This document shows positions 1-9,700 of a DNA stretch of 41,967 bases, piece after piece (positions within the stretch are counted from its first letter, which is position 1; each line of letters begins with the position of its first letter). Source of the DNA: Nitrospirota bacterium (GTDB lineage Bacteria > Nitrospirota > Thermodesulfovibrionia > Thermodesulfovibrionales > JdFR-88); the NCBI GenBank assembly GCA_021813405.1, contig JAKAKS010000035.1, positions 1-41,967 on the forward strand. Reading direction: 5' to 3'. The notes beneath the pieces were generated by a model, which saw only the letters and a program-made list of their open reading frames with translations, had not been told where the DNA came from and did not search any database. A program made the translations under genes and the position numbers.

Positions 1-7
1 CTAGTAC

Positions 8-37
8 GGGAAGTGGCCGCGCCCACGGCCTCTTCCC
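8..37 (-). terminator. Hairpin just downstream of the MacB-type permease
   Basis: Arms at 8-18 and 27-37 are complementary over 11 positions with one central mismatch, around an 8-nt loop. The hairpin begins 5 nt after the permease stop codon (minus strand). There is no clear T-run in the minus direction, so intrinsic termination is plausible but not shown. Confidence 0.35.
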
Positions 38-41
38 TTTC

Positions 42-1280
42 CTATTCCAGCCGCAGGGCGGCTATCGGGTCCATCTGAGTGGCTTTCCATGCCGGGTAAA
101 TCCCGGAGCACACGCCTACAAGCGCAGAGAAGGCCGGGGCGATAACCAGGGATTCCGGTGGTATGGCCATGCGCCATCCAAGAACTGCTCCAAAAACAAA
201 AGAGCCGGCCACGCCCAACAATACCCCGATAAGCCCTCCGGCCAGGCTGAGCGTAATAGCTTCCCCCAGAAACTGAATCCTTATGGCCCGCACGGTTGCC
301 CCTACCGCCATGCGCAGGCCTATCTCCCTGGTGCGCTCGGCCACGGTCACCAGCATAACATTCATAATCCCGATGCCCCCCACCAGCAGCGAGATGGAGG
401 CGATGCTGATAAGGAACAAGGCCAGCGTGCGGTTTGCGGCCACCTGCGTTTTTATCATGTCATCGGGATGGCGTATGTTGAAATCGTTGTCTTGGCCTGT
501 CCTTATATGGTGACGCTGGCGCAGCAGGGCAACTATATCGTCAGTTGCGGGCCCGATGGCCTCCTGAGAAACAGCGGAACACATGATGTCGTCCACCCAA
601 TTGGAGCCTTTCCCTCTTATCTTTTCCTGAACGGTGGAGTAGGGCATAATCACGGTGTCATCCTGGCTGAATCCGGTGGGCGTCTGGCCCTTTTCCTCCA
701 GCACCCCGTCCACGCGGAAAAGCTGGTTGTTTATCCGGACATGCTTTCCAACCGGGTCCTCGCCGGGCCTGAATAGCTGCTGGAGCACATCCTGGCCGAT
801 AAGGCATACATTGGCGGAGCGTTTTACATCCTGTTCTGTAAATGGCGCCCCTTCAGTAAGGCCCCAGCGCCTGATTGCCAGGAATTCAGGGGACACTCCA
901 CGATAGTGCGTTGTCCAGTTCAGGTCTTTTCGGGAGATTGGTATGTTGCCGTCCATATTGGGTGAAACTTCCTTTACGCCGGCAACGCCCTGGCGAATGG
1001 CTTCCACGTCGTCCATTGTAAGCGTATTCATGCCATGGCTGCCGGAGCGCACGCCGTTTACATTCCTGGAGCCGGCCTCTATCCAGATGAAATTATCTCC
1101 CAGGCTTTGAAGCTGCTGCTGGGCCCTTTTGGAACCTGCCGCGCCGATTGCCATGACGCAGACCACGGCGGCTATGCCTATGCCGATGCCGGTAATGGAG
1201 AGCGCGCTTCGCATCTTGTTTCTGGCAAGCGCCTTAAGATACTCCCGGCCGGGCAGCCATGGTAAATGCTGATTAAACAT
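42..1280 (-). CDS. MacB-type ABC transporter permease (FtsX family)
   Basis: Inner-membrane permease of a MacB/LolCE-like ABC transporter, 412 aa, which is full length for a permease-only protein. One N-terminal membrane helix (about residues 22-45, after the RNKMRSALSITGIGIG start typical of the family) is followed by a large MacB periplasmic domain (about 50-280). Three helices then form the C-terminal FtsX domain (about 285-405), with the hallmark AERTREIGLRMAVGA at about 317-331. It starts 7 nt after the flavin reductase stop, so the two are probably co-transcribed. The ATPase and adaptor normally encoded beside such permeases are not in view; they may lie beyond the left edge. Family assignment is firm; the substrate is unknown. 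Confidence 0.88.
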   Translation of the reverse strand: MFNQHLPWLPGREYLKALARNKMRSALSITGIGIGIAAVVCVMAIGAAGSKRAQQQLQSLGDNFIWIEAGSRNVNGVRSGSHGMNTLTMDDVEAIRQGVAGVKEVSPNMDGNIPISRKDLNWTTHYRGVSPEFLAIRRWGLTEGAPFTEQDVKRSANVCLIGQDVLQQLFRPGEDPVGKHVRINNQLFRVDGVLEEKGQTPTGFSQDDTVIMPYSTVQEKIRGKGSNWVDDIMCSAVSQEAIGPATDDIVALLRQRHHIRTGQDNDFNIRHPDDMIKTQVAANRTLALFLISIASISLLVGGIGIMNVMLVTVAERTREIGLRMAVGATVRAIRIQFLGEAITLSLAGGLIGVLLGVAGSFVFGAVLGWRMAIPPESLVIAPAFSALVGVCSGIYPAWKATQMDPIAALRLE

Positions 1281-1287
1281 ACTCTAA

Positions 1288-1866
1288 TTATTCCGGCTTG
1301 GTGATTGCCTTCCCCATTGCAAACGCCTCTCCAAGAAAACCGCCTGCCTTGTAATACCTGCGGGACTCCGGCGTGAAGATGAACGGTTTAAGTTTTTCTA
1401 TATCGGGCGAACCGTTGGCGTTAAGCACGGATTCATCCGCCTTTACGTCCAGTATCTCGCCTATGAACTGCGTATGCAGGCCGATCTCTACTGTTTGAAG
1501 GAGCTTGCACTCCAGTATCAACGGAAATTCTTCCAGATAAGGGGCGTCCACAAGCGTGCTTTTTACCGCTTTTACACCGGCTGCGGCCAGCTTATCATTG
1601 TCCCTGCCAGATACCATCCCGAAGTAATCCGCCTTTGCTGCCTGCGCTTCCGATGGTATATTTATTGTAAATGATTTCTTCTCCAGGATGTTTCCATACG
1701 TGTACGTGGCCTTCCTTATGGAAACGGCCACGCATGGCGGTTTTGAGCAGCATATCCCGCCCCATGCGATTGTCATTGCGTTTGGCTTGCCTTCCTTGCC
1801 GTACGAACCTACAACCCACACCGGAGCCGGATAAAGAAGTGTTTTTGCCCCCAGAGATCTTTTCAT
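1288..1866 (-). CDS. Flavin reductase-like / flavoredoxin family protein
   Basis: 192-aa cytoplasmic FMN-binding split-barrel protein of the flavin reductase-like (flavoredoxin) family. The pattern is a conserved N-terminal [20 protein letters not shown] stretch, then WGG(I/V)CCSKPP and a central FTINIPSE, with length as usual for the family. Members bind FMN and act as flavin reductases or electron carriers, often in anaerobes. The start ATG has a strong ribosome binding site (AAGGAGGG, 6 nt upstream). It is first in a likely two-gene unit with the MacB-type permease 7 nt downstream. The pairing is not one I recognise as functional; it may simply be shared transcription. Confidence 0.85.
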   Translation of the reverse strand: MKRSLGAKTLLYPAPVWVVGSYGKEGKPNAMTIAWGGICCSKPPCVAVSIRKATYTYGNILEKKSFTINIPSEAQAAKADYFGMVSGRDNDKLAAAGVKAVKSTLVDAPYLEEFPLILECKLLQTVEIGLHTQFIGEILDVKADESVLNANGSPDIEKLKPFIFTPESRRYYKAGGFLGEAFAMGKAITKPE

Positions 1867-1996
1867 TATGACCCTCCTTGGCTGGATATTTTTACGCCAG
1901 AATATATATTACAATTTTCCAGGCATCATTGATTCCTTATTCCTGCTTTTTGATTTGGGCCGCGTTTTCCATTCTTTTTTAAGGCAGTGAAAAGGT

Positions 1997-2002
1997 TATA
2001 AT
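1997..2002 (+). promoter_or_regulatory. Perfect -10 hexamer TATAAT close to the kinase start
   Basis: TATAAT at 1997-2002 lies 7 nt before an in-frame TTG (2010) and 13 nt before ATG (2016). No convincing -35 is visible at 16-18 nt. Transcription would begin at about 2009, giving a leader of 0-7 nt. Confidence 0.5.
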
Positions 2003-2015
2003 CAAATAATTGAGG

Positions 2016-3686
2016 ATGAAAAAGCCCTTTCCTGAAGCTAAACTTAAAAGCAATCTGTTAAAAGGCATTATGCTTGTGGCCGCCATTTCCGTCTGCCTGC
2101 TTGCCGCGTATGACGTCCTTTTCATATTCCCTTCTTTCAATCAACTGTTCATGAAGGCTTATGAGCGCCAGTCGCTTAAAGTGGCCAGGCATGTTGAAAA
2201 TGTTTTGCTTTCGAAAAATATCCTGCCGGGCAAGACTGCCTTTCCCGGTTCTTTTAAAAAAGAGACCGGCCTGATAAAAAATGATTTCGAATTATGGAAG
2301 ATATTAGTAATCTCTCCGACGGGAAAGATCGTTTATTCAACCGACAAGGCCGATATTGGCCGGAAGCTCAACGAAAAATTCTTTTTTGAAGTGGTGGCAA
2401 AGGGAGGCGTTTACAGCAAATACGTCCCTAAGAATACGCTTACGCCAGGGGGCCAGGTGGCCGGGAACGATGTGATATCAACCTATATGCCGGTAATGCA
2501 AAATGGCCGGTTTCTGGGCGCATGCGAGGTTTATTCGAATGTTTCCGCAGTAATGAAAGAAATCCGCAGGCTATTTGTAGCGTCCTTCCTGGTCCTTTTT
2601 CTGCTGTTAACCGGCCTTTTTCTGGCTTTGATTACTATCTGGCGCAAGGCAAAGCAGAGCGCAGCCGCAAGGAAAAAGGCGGAGGACGTGCTGGCGGAGA
2701 GTGAGAACCTTTTAAGGACGATTATTGAAACGGTGCCGGAATGCGTAAAACTGCTGTCTGCCGACGGGAAGGTGCTGATGATGAACCGGGCGGGCCTGAT
2801 GATGCTGGGCTCCGTTTCGTTTGAACAGATGAAGGGGGAAAAACTCACTCCGTTTATTTTACCGGAGTACCGTGAGGCCTTCGGTAATCTCAATAGACAG
2901 GTTTTTGAAGGCAAACCCGGCATGCTTGAATTCGAGGCCCAGGGCATGGATAACAAGCGCCTCTGGTTATCAACCCATGCCGTGCCGCTTCCCGGCAAAG
3001 ATGGGAAAACAGTGGCCCTGCTGGGGATAACCCGTGACATAACCAAGGAGAAGCACGCCGCCGAGGCTCTGACGACTTCGCTAAAGGAAAAGGAAGTGCT
3101 GCTTAGGGAGCTGTATCACAGGACAAAGAACAATCTTCAGGTGGTCATAAGCCTGATAAGCCTCCAGGCCGCTAATGTAACTGATGAGCACTTGAAACAG
3201 GCGCTGGAGGACATTTCGCTCAGGATACGCGCGATGTCACTTGTGCATGAGAAGCTGTATAAATCAAAGGACCTTACCAGCGTTGATGTTAAGGATTACG
3301 TGGAAGACCTGGCCAACGCCATCCTTATCGGCTATGAAAAGAGCGCCGCAAGCATATCCCTTAAGCTAGACATAGATAAAACGCTTATGACTATAGACGC
3401 AATAACAACATTGGGCCTGATAATAAACGAGCTGATGACTAATTCCATTAAATATGCCTTTCCGGCTGGCAGGGAGGGCAGGATAGGCATCTCGCTTCAT
3501 TCCCTTGGAGACCATCTGGAATTCGTTTTCAGCGACAACGGCGTTGGACTTGCGGATACGGATATTAAAAAAGCTAAATCTCTTGGCCTGAAGCTGGTTG
3601 ACAAGCTGTCCGTAAAACAGCTTGGCGGCAGGCTGGAAGTAAAGACGGACAATGGCACGGAATTCCGGATTACCTTCAAGGCGTAA
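2016..3686 (+). CDS. Membrane sensor histidine kinase, PAS plus HisKA_2/HATPase
   Basis: About 556 aa. A membrane helix (about 15-38), an extracytoplasmic sensing segment (about 40-185, single-Cache-like by layout) and a second helix (about 187-210) precede a PAS domain (about 225-345). Then come a HisKA_2 dimerisation/phosphoacceptor domain with the LYHRTKNNLQVV box (about 365) and a HATPase_c domain with N-box NELMTNSIKYAF and G-box FSDNGVGL. It autophosphorylates on the HRTKNN histidine by family rule. No response regulator is adjacent, so it is an orphan. It closely resembles the kinase at 17323-19701 in its catalytic half and may share that locus's receivers (inference). Start choice: ATG 2016 is used, but TTG 2010 is in frame and also possible; there is no usable SD for either. 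Confidence 0.87.
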   Translation: MKKPFPEAKLKSNLLKGIMLVAAISVCLLAAYDVLFIFPSFNQLFMKAYERQSLKVARHVENVLLSKNILPGKTAFPGSFKKETGLIKNDFELWKILVISPTGKIVYSTDKADIGRKLNEKFFFEVVAKGGVYSKYVPKNTLTPGGQVAGNDVISTYMPVMQNGRFLGACEVYSNVSAVMKEIRRLFVASFLVLFLLLTGLFLALITIWRKAKQSAAARKKAEDVLAESENLLRTIIETVPECVKLLSADGKVLMMNRAGLMMLGSVSFEQMKGEKLTPFILPEYREAFGNLNRQVFEGKPGMLEFEAQGMDNKRLWLSTHAVPLPGKDGKTVALLGITRDITKEKHAAEALTTSLKEKEVLLRELYHRTKNNLQVVISLISLQAANVTDEHLKQALEDISLRIRAMSLVHEKLYKSKDLTSVDVKDYVEDLANAILIGYEKSAASISLKLDIDKTLMTIDAITTLGLIINELMTNSIKYAFPAGREGRIGISLHSLGDHLEFVFSDNGVGLADTDIKKAKSLGLKLVDKLSVKQLGGRLEVKTDNGTEFRITFKA

Positions 3687-3702
3687 CCGCCCCGTTTTTT
3701 TT
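3680..3702 (+). terminator. Short intrinsic terminator after the sensor kinase
   Basis: A four-base GC stem (GGCG/CGCC, loop TAAC) contains the stop codon. It is followed after 3 nt by eight T residues (3695-3702). The stem is short but the T-run is strong. Confidence 0.5.
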
Positions 3703-3767
3703 ATCTAGATTTTCCCGTAACCCGTTAAAAAACCATCGGATTCACACCCGGACGGCGCCCGCATGGC

Positions 3768-3803
3768 TTGACATAACATATCAATTTATGGTTATATGTT
3801 CAT
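3768..3803 (+). promoter_or_regulatory. arsR-operon promoter and operator
   Basis: A perfect -35 TTGACA (3768-3773) is followed 17-19 nt later by a TTATATG region (3792-3798). A perfect 7-bp inverted repeat, AACATAT (3775-3781) and ATATGTT (3794-3800), spaced by 12 nt, fills the spacer and -10. This is the position expected for an ArsR-type repressor operator. The ATG (3804) is at or next to the predicted transcription start and has no SD, so the mRNA could be leaderless. Confidence 0.68.
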
Positions 3804-4196
3804 ATGGAAAACATGCTCAAACTTTTAAAGGCGCTGTCGGACGGGGCGAGGCTGCGGATACTTATGCTGTTGTCTGCCAGGGAGCTTTGCGTTTGCCAGC
3901 TTATGGCGGTGCTGTGCATCTCTCAGCCGCTTGTCTCCAAGAACCTGAATATAATGAAAAACGCTGGGCTAATCAAGTCCCGCCGCGATGGGAAACTGAT
4001 GTTTTACAGCATTAACAGGGCACTGGAGAGCAATGGGGCAGCCCTGGTAAAAAGCGTTATTAAAGGTTTCAAAAACTCACCGGAGGCGGCTATGGACCTT
4101 GAGTCCCTTACCGAGTGTACGGAATTCCAGAAGAAGACAGGCCGCTGCGACATGGAGACTTTAAAAAAATTCCTGAAAGAAAGAGGTTGCAGGTGA
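3804..4196 (+). CDS. ArsR/SmtB-family transcriptional repressor
   Basis: 130-aa winged-helix regulator. The first helix carries ELCVCQL with C29 and C31, the CVC metal/thiol motif of arsenite-sensing ArsR proteins. The recognition helix is ISQPLVSKNLNIMKNAG and the wing SRRDGKLMFYS. The C-terminal tail adds further cysteines (TECTEF, GRCDME, RGCR), which could supply a third ligand. By family knowledge, binding As(III), Sb(III) or an electrophile at the cysteines releases the operator. It is the first gene of the efflux operon and overlaps the next start (GTGA), so it is probably autoregulated. The actual inducer is not known. Confidence 0.9.
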   Translation: MENMLKLLKALSDGARLRILMLLSARELCVCQLMAVLCISQPLVSKNLNIMKNAGLIKSRRDGKLMFYSINRALESNGAALVKSVIKGFKNSPEAAMDLESLTECTEFQKKTGRCDMETLKKFLKERGCR

Positions 4197-5623
4197 AGGG
4201 AACCCTTGTGGCTTTGATCCTCATTGCGCTTGGTTCGTATCCGGCTTCATCGGTATTGGCCGCCGGCATGCCGGTTATTGCAAATACAACCGGCGCGCAG
4301 CCTGCGGACGCAATGGGGCTAAAGGAGGCTGTGCAGGCGGCGCTTAAAGATAATCCGCAGCTAAAAAGCGGGGTTTGGACGGTCCGGTCCGCCAGGCAGG
4401 ATGTTGGCATAGCCAAAAGCAATTATCTGCCTGCCCTGAAGTTTGAAGACAGGTATATGCGAACTAATAATCCGACATTGGTATTTATGAACAAGCTCAA
4501 TGAAAGCAGGTTCACCTCTTCCGATTTTGCCATAGATTCCCTTAATTCACCGGAGGCGGTAAACGATTTCCAGGGCAGCGTTAGCCTTCAGCAGGTTATA
4601 TTTTCCAAACGGCTGAATGATTCCGTTGGGATTTCAAAGGCCGTGCTTGCCGCTAAAAAAGAATCTCTTGAGGGTCTGCGGCAGAAAGTGGCGCTGGAGA
4701 CGGCGGATGCGTACCTTGGGGCTGTGACCGCCTCCCGTTTCCGCGATGCCGCCAGGCAGGGTGTTGCCGATGCCCGGGAGCATAAAAGGATAGCCTCGCT
4801 GCGTTACCAAAGCGGCCTGGGGCTTTACTCCGATGTTCTGAGGGCCGATTCCGCCCTGAAAGAGGCGCAAAAGCGGCAGGCGGAAGCGCAGAAGGAATAT
4901 GACGTGGCCAGGATGGGGCTTGGGCTTGCCATGGGCAGAAGCCAGATGGTCCAGCCACTATATAATTCCACCTCGCCGGAAATGGTTTCCGCGCCAGGCC
5001 AGATAGACGCATACTACAACTCAATAGATAACAGGCCCGATGTAAAAGCGATGGAAGCTCAGACGGAGGCAGCAGGGAAGGCCGTGGGGCTTGCAAAATC
5101 AGCTTACTGGCCGGACCTTGGCGCCGGAGGGCAATACCAGTGGAACGACCACAGGAGCCCGTTTGAAGGCGAAGGTTCCAGCTACACGGTGCAGGGGTTT
5201 TTGAGGTGGACAATCTTCGACGGCACAAAGACCCGGCATGAGATAAAAAAGGCCGAAGCCGGATACAACCAGGCCGGAAGCATGCTGGACGGGTTAAAGA
5301 AAAAGGCCAGGTTCGACATCTTTCAGGCATACAGCGAACTTACGGAGGCAGAAAAAAACCTGGCGCTTTCTAGGGCGGAACTGGAGTCCGCCACGGAGGG
5401 CAGCAGGCTGGTGCAGACCAGGTATAAAAATTCCCTTGCGCCTATTGTGGACGTTCTGGATTCCCAGACATCGCTTGATGCCGCAAGGGCAGGGGTGATA
5501 GAGGCCGAAAACGGGTACTTGCAGAAATATTTCCGGCTGGAATACGAAAGCGGCAAGATAATCGATTTCATAGATACATTAAAGGAGACAGTTTTTTCTG
5601 GAGGCGCGAATGAGACAAAATAG
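4193..5623 (+). CDS. TolC-family outer-membrane efflux protein
   Basis: About 476 aa. It is the outer-membrane channel of a tripartite efflux pump. A cleavable signal peptide (about residues 1-24) precedes two OEP repeats (about 45-230 and 255-450), rich in long alpha-helical barrel sequence, for example DVLRADSALKEAQKRQ and its C-terminal counterpart VDVLDSQTSLDAARAG. The start GTG at 4193 overlaps the arsR stop (GTGA) and is preceded by AAGAGG at a 6-nt spacing. An open frame extends further upstream but would lack both the RBS and a leading signal peptide. Translation is probably coupled to arsR. Confidence 0.9.
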   Translation: MKGTLVALILIALGSYPASSVLAAGMPVIANTTGAQPADAMGLKEAVQAALKDNPQLKSGVWTVRSARQDVGIAKSNYLPALKFEDRYMRTNNPTLVFMNKLNESRFTSSDFAIDSLNSPEAVNDFQGSVSLQQVIFSKRLNDSVGISKAVLAAKKESLEGLRQKVALETADAYLGAVTASRFRDAARQGVADAREHKRIASLRYQSGLGLYSDVLRADSALKEAQKRQAEAQKEYDVARMGLGLAMGRSQMVQPLYNSTSPEMVSAPGQIDAYYNSIDNRPDVKAMEAQTEAAGKAVGLAKSAYWPDLGAGGQYQWNDHRSPFEGEGSSYTVQGFLRWTIFDGTKTRHEIKKAEAGYNQAGSMLDGLKKKARFDIFQAYSELTEAEKNLALSRAELESATEGSRLVQTRYKNSLAPIVDVLDSQTSLDAARAGVIEAENGYLQKYFRLEYESGKIIDFIDTLKETVFSGGANETK

Positions 5624-6746
5624 GCTTCTTCTGTACATCCTGCCGGCAGTTGTGCTTGCGGCCCTCGCTTCGTGCAGCAACAAGATACATCCGGGCAGCG
5701 CCGGGGTAAAGAGGACCGTTGTGGAAGGCGTGGCGACCTCTGTTGCCAAAAGCGGTGAAATCCCAGGTTTATATCAGGCAAGCGGGCAGGTAGAGTCCCG
5801 CAATTCAGCGATGATAGCGGCAAAGGTTATGGGGGCCGTTACATCGGTGCGGGTGGAGCGCGGCCAGACGGTGCGCAGGGGGCAGATACTGCTTACGATT
5901 GACGATTCGGACCTGAGGCAGAAGGCCGATCAGGCCAGGCAGGCGCTGGCCGGGGCTGAGAAGGCCGCCGCAATGGCCAAGGAAGACGCAACTTTATCGG
6001 AAACCACATTCAACCGTTATAAAAAACTTTATGACGAAAAGGCCCTCTCCGGCCAGGAGTTTGACGAGATAAGCGCAAAGCGTTCCGTGGCGCAGCTTCA
6101 GTTGGAGCAGGCCAACGCTGGCGTTGCCCAGGCCAAGGCTGCCGTGAAGGAAGCGGAAACCTATCTGGGATATTCCGTGCTGAGGGCGCCAATAAACGGG
6201 ATAGTGGTGGACCGCAAGGTTGATGCTGGGAGCATGGCTACACCCGGCATGCCGCTTATCCAGGTGGAGGAGCCTGTTTACAGGCTTGCCATCCCCCTTG
6301 ATGAACGGTTTTCAGGAAAGATAAAAGTTAACTCAACCATTGAATACGTGGATCCGGTTACGGGAAAGCGCGGCCCCATCAGGATAAGCCAGGTTGTGCC
6401 GGCAATCGATCCGGCCACAAGGACGTTCATGGTAAGGGCGGATCTGCCCTCGTCCGAGTACGCCAGTTTGCGAAGCGGTCTTTACGTGCGGTGCTTTGTG
6501 CCTGACGGTGCAAAGACCGCCGTTACCGTTCCCTCTGATGCGGTGCGTACCAGGGGGCAGCTGCAATTCGTTTATGTTATCGGCAAAGACGGTGTAATCG
6601 AATTCAGGGCCGTAAGGACCGGCGCGGTGGAAAACGGCAGTGCCGAGATAGTGTCCGGCGTGTCTGCCGGCGAGAAGGTTGCGGTGTCCGGGTTTGACAG
6701 GATAGCCGACGGTATGGCCCTGGCCAATAACGGGAGCGCTAAGTGA
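5610..6746 (+). CDS. RND efflux periplasmic adaptor lipoprotein (MFP/HlyD family)
   Basis: 378-aa membrane-fusion protein. A lipoprotein signal peptide ends in LASC with the lipidated cysteine at C22. After it come the first half of the lipoyl domain (about 60-95), an alpha-hairpin (about 100-165), the second lipoyl half containing LRAPINGIVVDRKVD (about 185-200), a beta-barrel and a membrane-proximal domain. It links the RND pump to TolC. It starts inside the tolC end (14-nt overlap) with GGAGG 5 nt upstream, and ends overlapping the RND start by GTGA. Confidence 0.9.
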   Translation: MRQNRLLLYILPAVVLAALASCSNKIHPGSAGVKRTVVEGVATSVAKSGEIPGLYQASGQVESRNSAMIAAKVMGAVTSVRVERGQTVRRGQILLTIDDSDLRQKADQARQALAGAEKAAAMAKEDATLSETTFNRYKKLYDEKALSGQEFDEISAKRSVAQLQLEQANAGVAQAKAAVKEAETYLGYSVLRAPINGIVVDRKVDAGSMATPGMPLIQVEEPVYRLAIPLDERFSGKIKVNSTIEYVDPVTGKRGPIRISQVVPAIDPATRTFMVRADLPSSEYASLRSGLYVRCFVPDGAKTAVTVPSDAVRTRGQLQFVYVIGKDGVIEFRAVRTGAVENGSAEIVSGVSAGEKVAVSGFDRIADGMALANNGSAK

Positions 6747-9700
6747 AGGCAAAGCTTGGCATTTCAGGCAGGATAGCAAAGGCGTTCATACAGTCCAAGC
6801 TTACGCCCCTTATAGTGATGGCCGCGCTTCTGGCCGGGATATTCGCTGTAATAGCCACCCCGCGCGAGGAGGATCCCCAGATAAAGGTCCCGATGATAGA
6901 TGTGTTTGTAAACTATCCGGGCGCCTCGGCCAAAGAAGTGGAAGAGCGTGTGACCAGGCCGATGGAGAACCTGATAAGGCAGATCCCCACGGTTGAGTAT
7001 GTGTATTCGACATCCAGCCCCGGCCAAAGCCTTGTGATAGCGCGGTTCTATGTTGGGCAGAATGTCGAAAAGAGCGTTGTGGACCTTTACGACAAGCTGA
7101 TGTCCAATTACAACGTGATACCTCCGGGTGTTTCCAAGCCGCTAATAAAGCCCATGTCCATATACGACGTACCGGTCATGGTCTTCAACCTGTGGTCCAG
7201 GCGGTACAATTCTTACGAGCTTGGCAGAATAGCCACGGAAGTTGCCCAGCAGCTAAGGAATGACCAGGACGTATCGGAAGTAACAGTTACCGGGGGGCCG
7301 AAGAGGCAGGTAACCGTGCAGGTTTCGCCTGCCCGGCTAAGGGCATATAACATGCCGGTGCTTGCCATTTACGGTGCGCTGAAGAAATCGAATGTGGTTG
7401 TGCCAGCCGGCCAGTTCCGGCAGAACGGCATGAGCGTGGCGGTGCAGGCCGGGGGCTTCCTGGACAACGCCCAGGATGTGGGCAATGTTGTGGTGGGAGT
7501 GTATCAGGGCAGACCCGTGTACCTGAAGGACGTTGCCGATATCAAGGACGGCGAACCGGAGCAACAGGACCATGTGTTCATGGGCACCGGCCCGGCGTTC
7601 GATAAAAAGCAGCAGATTGCGGGCGATGACGCAGGCAAGGGCATAAAAAGCGCGGGGCTGTTCGACGCTGTTACCATAAGCGTGGCTAAGAAAAAGGGCA
7701 CTAACGCCGCTTTCATATCCAAGCGCCTCTTAAGCAAAATAGGGACGCTGGAAGGCAGGATTATACCGGACGGCGTGCATGTGAACCTGGCAAGGGATTA
7801 CGGCCAGACAGCCGAGCAGAAATCCGACGAGCTTCTGGAGCACATGCTGATAGCCACAATATCGGTTATCATCCTTGTCGCGCTTGCCCTTGGCGGAAGG
7901 GAATCGATAGTTGTGGCCGTGGCGGTCCCGGTAACGCTGGCCCTTACGTTATTGATTACGTACCTGTACGGGTACACGCTTAACCGCGTTACACTGTTTG
8001 CCCTTATCTTCTCGATAGGCATACTTGTGGACGACGCCATTGTTGTAGTGGAGAACATCCACAGGCATTTTAAGATGGAGGGGCCTGGGCTTGCGCGGGC
8101 GGCAGCCGCGGTGGACGAGGTTGGCAACCCTACCATACTTGCAACGTTTACCGTTATAGCGGCGCTGCTGCCGATGGCGTTTGTAAGAGGGCTGATGGGC
8201 CCTTACATGCGGCCCATACCGGTTGGGGCTTCCGCCGCGATGATATTCTCGCTGCTTATCGCGTTCATAGTAAGCCCGTGGATGAGCTATAAGGTGCTCC
8301 GCAAGCCAAAACACGCCAGCCAGGACAAGCAGAAAGAGGCCCACGAGGAAAACGCGATGTACAGGTTTTACTACCGCATGGTCTATCCCCTGCTTGAAAA
8401 CAGGAAACGCAGGATCGCCGTGCTGGCGGGCATAGCCGGCCTGCTGCTGCTTGCCCTGCTTATGGTCCCGTTCAAGCTTGTGCTGATGAAGATGCTGCCC
8501 TTCGACAACAAGAACGAGCTTCAGATTGTGCTGAACATGCCGGCCGGCACATCCCTTGAAGAAACCATGCGCACTACCGGGGAGATGGGCGAGTATCTGA
8601 GGACCGTTCCGGAGGTAACCGATTTCCAGCTTTATGACGGGACTTCCGGCCCGTTCAATTTCAACGGGCTTGTAAGGCATTACTATCTGAGGCGCGGCCC
8701 TAACATGGCGGACATTCAGGTGAACTTTGTAGATAAGGGCCTGCGCTCCGCCCAAAGCCACGACATCGCCAAACGCATAAGGCCGGCCATAACGGCAATA
8801 GCAAAAAGACACGGCGGAAGGGTGGCAATTGCGGAGATACCGCCGGGCCCCCCGGTGCTGCAAACGCTGGTTGCCGAGGTGTATGGACCGCACTTAAGCG
8901 GGCAGGTGGCGCTGGCGCGCAAAGTGATGGGGGTCTTTGAAAACACGCCCGGCGTTGTGGATGTGGACTGGTATCACGAAGCGCCGCAAAAGAAACTTGA
9001 TATAACCGTGGACAAGACCAAGGCGGCGCTGAACGGGGTATCAACAGCGGCGGCGGCCCAAACGCTTTCTGCCGGGCTGGATGGACTGCCCGCGGGCCTG
9101 GTGCACTTTAAAAACGAGATGGACCCGGTGCATATCGTTATCCGCACGCCAGAAGCGATGCACTCCAATACCAACGATATCCTGGGGCTCACCGCGCCCT
9201 CCAGTGACGGACACCTTGTTCCGCTTGGCGCTATCACCAGCGTTGAAAATACCACTATCGACCAGCCCATATATCACAAGAACCTGCAAAGGGTTGTATA
9301 CGTGGTGGGGGACGTGGCGGGCGGCGCGGAAAGCCCCGTGTACGCCATACTGAATATGAGGGACGCCATATCGAAGCTTCTGCCAGGCGGATTGAAGGAG
9401 CACTATACCAGCCAGCCGTCCTCGGATGCGCACTACTCTGTAAAGTGGGACGGCGAGTGGCAGATAACCTACGAGGTGTTCAGGGACATGGGGATAGCGT
9501 TTGCCGCGGTCCTTGTGCTCATATACGTGCTTGTTGTGGCTTGGTTTGGTGACTTCACAACACCGCTTATCATCATGGCCCCGATACCGCTTACCCTTAT
9601 TGGCATATTTCCGGGGCATATGCTGTTTGGCGCGTTCTTCACAGCAACCAGCATGATAGGCTTTATAGCCCTGGCCGGCATTATCGTGCGAAACTCCATC

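Noticed and set aside
7949-8893. 314-codon open frame on the minus strand inside the RND permease gene
   Set aside because: It lies wholly within a firmly identified RND gene on the other strand, is rich in His/Arg/Tyr as expected of an antisense frame, and has no RBS or family motif.
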